Made by a program: the position numbers and the translations under genes. From Pelargonium cotyledonis (lineage: Eukaryota > Streptophyta > Magnoliopsida > Geraniales > Geraniaceae): 20,727 nt of DNA. The stretch lies in contig JAYMTA010001291.1 in assembly GCA_036897625.1 (NCBI GenBank), forward strand, positions 1-20,727, read 5' to 3'. The notes under the pieces are model-generated. The model was given only the letters and a program-made list of their open reading frames with translations, was not told the DNA's origin and did not search any database. Below, piece by piece: positions 10,870 to 18,557 of the stretch (the first letter of the stretch is position 1; each line of letters begins with the position of its first letter).

Positions 10870-12189
10870 TCATATATGCTCAATCAAATAATTTTTGAGA
10901 CGTTGATGCATCGATCGATCATGAACAATTTGATTTCTTTGTAACACCGTGAAAAACCCATGAAGTGACCCGTGATTGAATTCTACAATTGGTGTTGTTC
11001 GTCTTCCTTGATCATAGTTGAAGTCATCGTCTTCGGCGTATGAATGCCGTTCATCCTCAACTATCATGTTATGTAATATGATGCAAGCATACATGATATA
11101 TGTGAGGGTTTGCCTATGCCAAAAACGTGCAGGGCCACGCACAATAGCAAAACGAGACTGTAAAATTCTGAAAGCTCATTCAACATCTTGTCTTGCGGCT
11201 TCTAGATGTTGTGCAAATAACTTGTGCTTGTTAGTTTGAGGTAGATGAATTGTTTTAATAAATGCAGCCTACTCTGGATTAAATGTCACCTGTGATATAA
11301 TATCTCATATTATACTCTCTATTGTTGACTATAAATTGAACATGAGGACTTGTCCTTGCAATACTTGTGTGAACAGCGGTGGTTGGTTCAACACGTTAAT
11401 ATCATTATTCGACCCAACAACACCAAAAAATGCATGTCATATCTAGAGGTCTTTGGAGGCAACTGCCTCAAGCATGATTGTGGGGACTCTATAATCACCG
11501 CGAGTGAATTGTTATTGCCATGCAGCTGGACAATTTTTCCATTGCTAGTGCTTACAATCAATACTTCCCAACATACTTGCAAATCCACGCATCTCCCAAA
11601 TTTCTAGTAATCGATGAATATCTTCAACGGTGGGCCTTCTAAGATATTGTGGACCAAATATCTTGTTGATCCCGCGCACAAAATTGGTCAATCACTCAAT
11701 TGTTGTGCTTTCGCCAATTCTAACATATACATCAACATGATCGGCGAGACTGCCATAGGCAAGCATCCGAATAGGGGCTGTGCACTTCTGCAAAGGTGAA
11801 AGACCCATCTTATTCAAAGCATTAGTCCTCTAGCAAAAATATGGAGATCACTCACCGAGTTTCTCCACTATACAGAGAAACAAATGCTTTTCATTCCAAA
11901 ATCTTCGACAAAAATGATCATTATTATACACCGGATTGTTGGAGAAGTAGTCAGCCTTTAATCTTTGTCTTCTTCTTCTCGACCTCTGTCTATGAATCTT
12001 CGCCGATAAACTTTGACGCTGATTCGAGCTAGCACTTACTTGATCAATGATTTGAGCTCCTAATTGTTTGAAGAAGCGTTCATCAAACTCGTCATTCAAA
12101 TCTTTTATAATCATATCATTTAAGATATTGTGGACCTCATTGCCTGAATCGGAGGAATCAGAGGAATGAAAGTTTGAATATTGAGACAT
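10870..12189 (-). pseudogene. PIF/Harbinger transposase (DDE nuclease), broken
   Basis: This enzyme would cut and paste the element at its inverted ends. ATG 12189 begins MSQYSNFHSSDSSDS, an acidic Ser-rich N-terminus; an in-frame ATG at 12216 leaves little leader after the TATA box at 12253. A basic patch (RQRSRRRRQRLKADYF) and FCRRFWNEKHLFLCIVE follow. The nuclease core keeps all three catalytic residues: Asp of GSIDCKH (11557-11559), Asp of GSNNDINVL (11401-11403) and Glu of DVE*AF (11179-11181). RFAIVRGPARFWH and CIILHNMIVEDERH close the domain. One frame runs almost throughout, with stops including 11850, 11547, 11514, 11445, 11439 and 11178 (first bases). A one-base loss and a one-base gain before the Glu region cancel. 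Length and motif order match plant PF04827-type transposases. Confidence 0.9.
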
Positions 12190-12252
12190 ATTGCAATTAT
12201 AACAACATTGACTCAATATATAGTTGTGATAGTAGAACGAAACATGCCTTTG

Positions 12253-12260
12253 TATTTATA
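12253..12260 (-). promoter_or_regulatory. TATA box of the Harbinger transposase gene
   Basis: Minus-strand TATAAATA lies 64 bp upstream of ATG 12189. The 14-bp repeat array begins 11 bp further upstream. The same arrangement occurs at 15743-15876. Confidence 0.6.
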
Positions 12261-12271
12261 CAAATAGTAAG

Positions 12272-12341
12272 TTTGTAACGGCTAGTTTGCAACGGCTAGT
12301 TTGTAACGACTAGTTTTTAACGTCTAGTGTTTAACAACTCA
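12272..12341. repeat. 14-bp repeat array 1 (core AACGGCTAG)
   Basis: Five consecutive 14-bp units start at 12272, 12286, 12300, 12314 and 12328. The first two are TTTGTAACGGCTAG and TTTGCAACGGCTAG, and the others are decayed versions. Isolated copies occur nearby (GACGGCTAG near 12417, AACGGCTAC near 12529). On the transposase strand the core reads CTAGCCGTT, which fits the MYB consensus CNGTTR in the better copies. On the other strand AACGG-CTA matches the core of the plant MSA element (AACGGYYA). Confidence 0.8.
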
Positions 12342-12650
12342 TTTTTAATTATTATTGCACAAATTTAGTTTACTTTGTAAATTTTTTTTTAATAATTGAC
12401 ACTATAAATATTTCTGACGGCTAGTTTGTCAAGTTTAGCTGTCGTTGGAAAGGTTGAAAATTTTATTGTTGTTTGTAGTGGATACTCATGAATTAATTTT
12501 TTTTTTGTTATTGTTGTTTGTAGTGTTTCAACGGCTACTTTTATTATTTTTGTTGTTGTTAATAATAATAATAATAATAATAATAAAATTTAGCAAAAGC
12601 TTACAACAAAAATTAATAAAAAAATACATTAAAAATGATATCTAAATATA
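12342..12650. repeat. AT-rich intergenic segment with (TAA)9 microsatellite
   Basis: This separates the two Harbinger genes. It is AT-rich, holds a perfect (TAA)9 at 12560-12586 and T-rich runs, plus scattered AACGGCTA-like words. No coding signal was seen. Confidence 0.7.
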
Positions 12651-13854
12651 CTATTTATCGTCACCGAACAATTCTAGACTAAAATACTTCAAAGCCCTTT
12701 CATGCTCCCTCTTTTGTAAATCTGTCATATTTGAAGTGTTGGACACAATAAGTTTTATATACTCACTTCTTAATTTCGTTTTAGCCTTCTCTTTGGACAA
12801 TTGAAGTTGCAACTCCAATGTTTTTTCCATTTTTTTCCATTGTAGAAGATCTTAGGGGTTGAGAATTATAGTACACTTGCACATTTTCATGTGATAGATT
12901 ATCCGAAAATTGTAATTTACCTTTTCTTTTATCTTTCACGGCCTTTTGTCCAAGAGGACAAGGTTGTTGACTAAGATCGACCTCTTCATGTTCTTCTATA
13001 TCTTTAGATGATGAGTAGTTACCCAATTCAGATAGTTTTGTTCTCTTACTCCCGCCTGTACACGGATAAGTCATTTCCCATTTGGGTTGATTTCTAACTT
13101 TTTTCCACCAATAGTCTGGTGTGAAGTGTTGACATGTTTCATCTTTTTACATCTCACGAGCTTTATCCATGAGTTGATCATCCAATTGACCACTAGTATA
13201 CATTGCCCTCATACGTTTCCAACATCCATGGAAATGCACCACCTTCTTATTAGTTTTGCCCCAATGATCCTTACAATGTTTGTTTTCTCTTCTTCGTTCA
13301 CATGGGCTATAGTTATTGTAATATTCAACAACTTGCTTCTAGTATATGTCTCCTTTTTCTGAGTTGTCTTCAATTGGATCATTGGAATTATTCAACCAAA
13401 CGCTAATCAATCTTAAGTCGTCCGCCTTTGACCAACTCAAGTGTTTGCTTCTCCTTTCTTTATCTTCACTATTGTCACTATCTTCAACGTTTTTTCCTTG
13501 GGAAGCTTGTTGACTATCGGATTCAGAAAATTTGCCCGGTGACTGAAATTGAGGTGAGGATGGCGAAAAATTTCTGTTCATTCCATATTGTTGAGAATGC
13601 ACGAAATTTCCATCATATGACATTCGTTGGAAATTTGGTGGAATTGGAGCAAATTATGACGAACCACCATGAAGTTGGAAATTTTGTGGATTAGTGTGAG
13701 TAAAATTTTGGGAGAATTGTGAGAAAAGATAATTTTGAGAATATTGAGATAAATGAATATTTTGGGGAGGTTGAGAAGAAATTTCTGGGTTTGGGTTTGG
13801 AGAGTTTGTAGAGTTGAACATATTCGGAAAATTGTGGTTTTAAGAGGGATCCAT
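12651..13854 (-). pseudogene. Harbinger SANT/Myb-like protein (ORF1 partner), broken
   Basis: In PIF/Harbinger elements this DNA-binding protein works with the transposase in nuclear entry and end recognition. ATG 13854 begins MDPS and continues as an Asn/Gln/Ser/Pro-rich N-terminus. The SANT-like domain follows: LSWSKADDLRLISVWLNNS, DPIEDNSEKGD, then after a stop VVEYYNNYSP, KHCKDHWGKTNKKV and HFHGCWKRM. DDQLMDKA, DYWWKKVRNQPKW and a basic, Ser-rich linker come next. The C-terminus (KREHERALKYFSLELFG) ends at TAG 12653-12651. Stops lie at first bases 13842 (TAA), 13656 (TAA), 13341 (TAG) and 13149 (TAA). A one-base gain in an A run at 12831-12837 shifts the last 60 codons. The family includes many plant proteins annotated as NAM-associated or GST T3-like. 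About 400 codons, a usual length. Confidence 0.88.
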
Positions 13855-14131
13855 TGATGAAGAATTTGAGAATGTGAGCTATTAGATGAAGAAAGTGTAT
13901 TTGAGAGCTTAATTAGGACTCAGAAATTCATATATATGTTAAAGTTGATGGTGAGGCAAAAGAAGTTGTCACATCATCCAAACTAAGAGTTTCTAAACTT
14001 CTCATTGCATGTCTTTTCATTTCTCATGAGTTACAACTAGAACCCTATTAACTAATACTTATTACTAATAACTTTAGGTAAGACAATTACTATTATATAT
14101 AAGGTATAGTATAATAGATAAAAGTTTCATA

Positions 14132-15734
14132 TCTATACAATACATCTATTACCTTTAGCTAATAGAGATTCAAAGAAATTGAAAGGTTTCAAACCAAATT
14201 CTCTCTTTAATTGTTTATTTCTAAGCTTCAATACATGTTCATCATTTTCATTATTTTCTTTTCTTGACATCAACATTCATCATTTTCTTCTCTTGATGAA
14301 ATCACATGAACAAACTTTCACATTATATTCAAATATTAATATTGCATGCTATTTTTACGTTTATATTATAATGTTGATATGTTACTCTCTCATCATTTAG
14401 CTTGCATCAATAGTTTGTGCACACACCATAATCGATCTCTTAATTAATATATTTGCTAATTTTCCTCACACACATAGTATCCAATGTTTTAGTATAAACA
14501 TCAATTATTTATGAGATTTTAGTAGTGGATGTCCATTAACAATGGAAGATAGTGATCAAGACATTGTCAAGATTTATGCCACATTTAGGTAATAAAATTT
14601 GTTCAACAATTTACTTGATTAAATTTCTTATTTTGCAGGAAAAAAAAAGTCAAGACTAATTTGAGTGGAATATTGGGCAAATACCACCTTTTTGTAAGAC
14701 ATATAATGTTTTAATTTTGTGTTATTGAGAAACAATTGTATAGCAAATCCAAATGTTAGCTTGCTACATGATTATTTTGGTCATATTATGTGAAATATTA
14801 GTTGTTCTATTTTGCAGCATGTCATGCCGAAAAATATGATTCATTTTGCTTTCAAGAATACATAAATTTTATAGATAATTTCTATGTTGAAATAATATGT
14901 TCTTTGGGTTATAGTGGCTTGGAAAATTGAAAACTACAAGTCTATTATTTTGTCATACATTTTAATTTCTACTATTTGTTCTCATGTTTTGTTTTCTTTG
15001 ATGAATCAATTTTCACTAATAATTAAATAAGTATTCTTAACATTTCTATGGTTCTTTCATCATCATTTTTTTAAGCTTTTTTAAAACTAATAAATTTATT
15101 CTAATTTTAGTTTTGATGGTATGATTTAACTTATTAATTATAATATGAGTAACAAAACAACTGTGATTTTGGAATAAATTGTGTGCATGAAGCAAATTAT
15201 TAGCAATAAAATTATCTAAAATGATGATTAAACTTCTTAATTTACTATTTACATTCTTGCTTCAAATGTGTGTATATTTATTAAAAATATTAATCTTAAT
15301 CTTATTAAATATAAACATAATTATTTATATTAACTCCGAGTCTTTTTACTTTCTATCCATAATAATATGAAATTATCACATTTAATATTTTTTATAACCA
15401 ATAAAATTTAATGTAATAAAAAATTAATATTCGCTTAATTACACACATATTCGCTTCATGTTGGTTACCACTTGTCACTTTATTGGTTTACTAATTACTA
15501 ATATATTTAACATAATATTGACTCTTACAAGTAAAGTACTCATCTAATAATAATAATATATATACTCCTATGCGTAGTTATTGTACTTAATCTTATCATG
15601 TTATAAAGAGTAAAATATAAATCTAATGGTATAAATGTAAGTTTCTTTCTTTATTATAATTTTTTTTTCTTCGGTATAATTTTATATTATAATATATTTA
15701 ATTTACCCGTGCAACGCACAGGGTTTTTCGCTAG
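14132..15734 (+). mobile_element. Helitron-like insertion (3' end clear, 5' end tentative)
   Basis: The right end has the Helitron signature: ATTTACCCGTGC-AAC-GCACAGGG forms a hairpin with one bulged A, then TTTTTCG and terminal CTAG, with T as the next host base. The left end is proposed at 14132, where A is followed by TCTATACAATAC, similar to TCTATACTA-type 5' ends in plants; the border could lie elsewhere between about 13920 and 14135. The body is very AT-rich and encodes no Rep/helicase, so it would be non-autonomous. It sits between a TATA box (15743-15750) and the SANT/Myb-like gene it probably served. Confidence 0.6.
15706..15734 (+). other. Helitron 3' terminus (hairpin + CTAG)
   Basis: The stem CCCGTGC (15706-15712) pairs with GCAC-A-GGG (15716-15723) across an AAC loop. 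CTAG at 15731-15734 follows after 7 nt and is followed by T. A short GC-rich hairpin just before CTRR is the diagnostic Helitron end; the one-base bulge indicates an old copy. Confidence 0.75.
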
Positions 15735-15742
15735 TAGTACTC

Positions 15743-15750
15743 AATTTATA
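15743..15750 (-). promoter_or_regulatory. TATA box of the displaced SANT/Myb-like gene promoter
   Basis: Minus-strand TATAAATT in CTCTATAAATTGAG lies just downstream of 14-bp array 2. The Helitron end is only 9 bp further downstream, so the box is now about 1.9 kb from ATG 13854. A second TATA-like motif (CATATATATG, about 13930) lies close to that gene and may be a replacement. Confidence 0.45.
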
Positions 15751-15755
15751 GAGTA

Positions 15756-15876
15756 ATTGTAATGGATCTCCAATGGTCAAATTATAACGACTAGTTTTTA
15801 GCAGATATATTACAACAGCTAGTTTTTAACGTGTTTGTTACAATGACTAGATTATAACTGGTATATCAACGGCTAG
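15756..15876. repeat. 14-bp repeat array 2 (core AACGGCTAG)
   Basis: Six 14-bp units can be counted from 15781 (15781, 15795, 15809, 15823, 15837, 15851), followed by a 12-bp unit ending AACGGCTAG at 15876. More decayed units lie back to 15756. Examples are ATTATAACGACTAG and ATTACAACAGCTAG. The period and core are those of array 1 at 12272-12341, and again a minus-strand TATA box follows directly. Confidence 0.75.
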
Positions 15877-16084
15877 TTTTTAAACTTAAATTAAAATGTT
15901 GTTAGTAAGTATTGAAAATTGTGTGATTGAATTTAAATTTAAGTGGGATTATATTTTATTAATGCTTCATGAAAACTGATTAAAATATTTGGACAATTAA
16001 AATTGGATAAGGCAGGATTAGATATGGGACAACATTTAAAATAAATAAATATTATAATAAATGAAAAAGGAATTAAAAAAAAAA

Positions 16085-16237
16085 GTCAAGCGCCGACGCC
16101 TCAGCAAGCGTCGATGCCAAGATTTATTGTGCTGACGCCTCTCTCTCCAATGGATAGCGTTGGCGTTACCGTGTTTAGCGCCTCCAACTTCTTGTGTGTT
16201 GGAGATGCTCTTAGAGTGTAAACCATTGGAGATGCCC
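16085..16237. repeat. Harbinger right subterminal repeats and doubled terminus
   Basis: A GC-rich block with repeated GCGCCGACGCC, GCGTCGATGCC, GCTGACGCC and the reverse-oriented GCGTTGGCG stands out in AT-rich DNA. It is followed by two copies of the terminal motif: TTGGAGATGCTCTTA (16198-16212) and TTGGAGATGCCCTTA (16226-16240). The outer one pairs with the left end at 10657. Such repeats are plausible transposase or partner-protein binding sites. Confidence 0.55.
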
Positions 16238-16477
16238 TTAAAACCACCATTACTCATTACCTTGATTTAAGACAATCAATTAGTCAATTACCTTATTTTC
16301 TATCTCTCTTTTTTCATTTAAAATTCTCAAAAACGCAATTTTTATTTTTTACCACTATTTTAATTGGGTCATTGGGGTTTGACCCGGACAAATCCGGTGC
16401 ATGTACGGTCTCCGGGCCATCATTATTGTGGCGGGTGGTCTGGGTCTGGTCCGCGTCAAGCCCAAAGAACAACCCTA

Positions 16478-16485
16478 ACTTGACT
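16478..16485. repeat. hAT target-site duplication, right
   Basis: ACTTGACT, matching AATGGACT at 10076-10083 at 6 of 8 positions. The following bases (AACCCGCTTAAAAAGT) align with copy A after its unoccupied site (TACCCACATACGAGT). Confidence 0.75.
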
Positions 16486-18121
16486 AACCCGCTTAAAAAG
16501 TATTTTATGGTTTGCTTACATGTTATAAGTGGATCTCAAGAATGTGGATGTGCGTATGAGTTTCAATACTTGAGTTCAACATTGTACACCAATTAAAAAG
16601 TTGTATGTTTTGATCTAGCCAAACAATATTTGTAACTGGGTAATATTACTTATAACAAATAGTGTTGGGTATGTCACAAATCAAGTAGCATGTTATGAAT
16701 GATCTAGATATGATTTGTCCTTCCCATAAATGAGAGCGATATCTTGGGCCCTTGATCGCATTATGTTATGAAAAGGTGCAATCAAGCTAATCGATGTAAT
16801 GCTTTGATTTAATTTAATCAGATGATATACTCTGTAATCAAAAAATGATATGGATCGAACTATACGAAACCATGGTTCATGTTCGATCTAAGATATCTAG
16901 GGAAAAAAATGTCATAAGCACACATGAGGATATTCATATGGATATTACTAGTCACAAGTCTCACGAATTGAGGGTACTAGTGTTTTCGTCATTTTAATGG
17001 CGAAGCCTACATAATGGGATCCTATAGGGTCACAGTCAAAAAGTTTCATGAATAAAAACTTTCTAAATTCATATTGAATATCCAAGATTTATTCTGGAAA
17101 AGGAATAGAAAAAAAAATGAATTAGTTCGAACAAAATTGTCAATTTTGGCAGTTTGATCTCTGAAGAGTAAATCGCATTTTGACGTTCTTAATAGTTTTG
17201 TACAAAGTTTGAGCCTTCATAAGATTTGTATAGGGCTTCTCAATATTTTCAAAATGGGCTTCAACACATAATTTAGAATTTATTTGGTCGGTCAAACAAC
17301 CTCTAGAAGCCAGCAAAACTAGGCAATTCTGCCTAGTGTGAAAGTTTTTATTATTACTTCTGTTTGGATTAGAATACTCTTCTTATTATAAATAGCCTTA
17401 GGCACAAAATTAAAAGTCGGTTCCAACCATTATAATTGAGAGAAAAATTCCTAATCAATTGTGTGTGTTAATGGGTTAATTCTACACAATAATAAAAGTG
17501 TGTACAACACAAATTTTGAGCTACCATTCGAGATTTTAGGTTTTCTATAGTTTCTTCTTTGTTTATTGTCTTCAAGGAGATACATGGAGCTTGAGTGGAC
17601 TAATATAGATGCGTCATCATCAAGAAGATACTACGTGACTTAAAGATTGTAAAGCAAGCACTTCTAGAGGTAAACGTTTCTATCACCTAGTGGGTCCAAA
17701 ATCGTAAATTGATCTTTTTGTTTCGTCTCTTTGCTATTATATATTCCAATAAATAGAACTAGCTGATGCATCTTTTCTGAACTGGTCAATCTAAGTACAC
17801 TAGATTGTTGTTGTCTTGTTCAAGTATTGAGTAATTTTTCCTAAATGTTGTTTTCTAAATTCATTGTCCAATTTTGATGTATATTGTACAATGTACGTAG
17901 GTTTTGGTACTTTAAATCCACGATCTACGTGGGGAAAACACCATAGAACGGAGACCCCATGTGTGTTTTGAGACATAACCTCGGGCGTGAGATAAGATCT
18001 CAATCAGAATTACAAAGGCTCTATAGAAAGTTTTCTAGAGAGAGAAAGTAAAATTCAATTGTGAGAGATACCCTTCTCTTACCAAGAGAAGAACATTTAT
18101 AACTGTTATCGTTTCTATAAT
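16486..18121 (+). mobile_element. LTR-like repeat, copy B, right part
   Basis: It resumes the copy A alignment just where the left part stopped: GCTTACATGTTATAAGTGGATCTC against GCTTAGCTATTATAAGCGACTCTC would be one example, seen here from 16513. Later matches are TTTTGATCTAG...ATTTGTAAC (about 16608-16635), CTATAGGGTCACA (about 17022), a TATA box at 17387 and AGGTAAAC (about 17668). The end near CGTTTCTATAATG (about 18109-18121) matches the end of copy A (CGTTTCCGCTAATG). No coding sequence was seen. Total copy B length is about 1.9 kb against 2.1 kb for copy A. Confidence 0.6.
17387..17394 (+). promoter_or_regulatory. TATA box of LTR-like copy B
   Basis: TATAAATA in TTATTATAAATAGCC, at the place corresponding to 9157-9164 of copy A. 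Confidence 0.5.
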
Positions 18122-18548
18122 GTGTGAATACGCAATAGGTTAGTGGTAACGCAGAGTCCGCTTAGGGCCCACTTGTGGCTTAAGCTTTTGCTTCTTAGGA
18201 TTTTAGTGAATATGAGAGCTTTCGTATCTCTCTCGTTCACCAAGGAAAATGTTGAATATAAACCTCTACCACTAAGGTAAAATCCTAGGGTTTCAAAATT
18301 ATATGGATGGTTATTGAGTTTGTTTGGGTAAGATGATAAGCCCCCATGACAAACCAAGATGACGATTTGGGCAAGCAAACATGTTTGTTAAGGTCCTTGA
18401 AATTGCCTAAATCTTCAAAAGTTATTAGGGAATGAATGAATTAGCTGAACAATAGCTTATATGATACCATGTTGCGACAAGTGTACGAGCAAATGTGCGG
18501 ATAAGCTGTTTGTGTTGGTTTTTAGGACACTTTTTAAGATAATTACCA
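18122..18548. other. Segment without a recognisable gene
   Basis: Only short, unconserved frames are present. It holds TAGGACACT (18523-18531) and AATTACCAT (18541-18549), whose reverse complements lie on the other side of the Mutator-like element. If copy B is a 5' LTR this would be its internal region, but no convincing primer-binding site or gag/pol motif was found. Confidence 0.5.
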
Positions 18549-18557
18549 TTTACACTA
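18549..18557. repeat. Mutator-like target-site duplication, left
   Basis: TTTACACTA matches TTTACCCTA at 19754-19762 at 8 of 9 positions. Nine base pairs is the usual Mutator-superfamily duplication. Confidence 0.75.

Larger units (their letters stand above)
10657..16237 (-). mobile_element. PIF/Harbinger DNA transposon, decayed
   Basis: Flanked by TTA (10654-10656 and 16238-16240), the superfamily's 3-bp target duplication. The ends are imperfect inverted repeats: AGGCATCTCTAATAGTGG on the left, and GGGCATCTCCAATGG read inward on the right. The element encodes the two proteins expected of the superfamily, a DDE transposase (12189-10870) and a SANT/Myb-like protein (13854-12651), both on the minus strand. 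A Helitron-like insertion accounts for much of 14.1-15.7 kb. Both genes are broken, so it is not autonomous now. Confidence 0.88.
10084..16477. mobile_element. Non-autonomous hAT element carrying nested insertions
   Basis: The ends are perfect 11-bp inverted repeats TAGGGTTGTTC / GAACAACCCTA. Inside each end lie GC-rich tracts with repeated GACC/GGTC, CGGTTCGG and CCGGG words (10100-10215 and 16375-16465), typical of plant hAT subterminal regions. Without the Harbinger insertion the element is about 0.8 kb (10084-10656 plus 16241-16477). It encodes no recognisable hAT transposase, so it would have depended on a related autonomous copy. The 8-bp flanking duplication and the continuous homology of its flanks to copy A define both borders to the base. 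Confidence 0.8.

Noticed and set aside
11018..11799. Plus-strand frames over 11.0-11.8 kb
   Set aside because: They are shadows of the minus-strand transposase, whose motifs explain the sequence.
14179..14400. 73-codon frame starting ATG 14179 as a membrane protein
   Set aside because: The hydrophobic, Phe/Leu/Ser-rich translation is what AT-rich, T-biased DNA gives by chance. It has no recognisable motif and overlaps the Helitron.
15762..15780. GGATCTCCAATGGT as an internal left end of a Harbinger MITE (15762-16237)
   Set aside because: No TTA precedes it, and the bases fit decayed units of the 14-bp array. The outer pair 10657/16237 has matching TTA flanks.
18130..18165. TGGTAACGCAGAG after copy B as a tRNA-Met primer-binding site (it also looks a little like a cDNA-synthesis adaptor)
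   Set aside because: It needs an insertion to align with TGGTATCAGAGC, and the LTR border is uncertain. The adaptor likeness is partial and in genomic context, so it is a coincidence.
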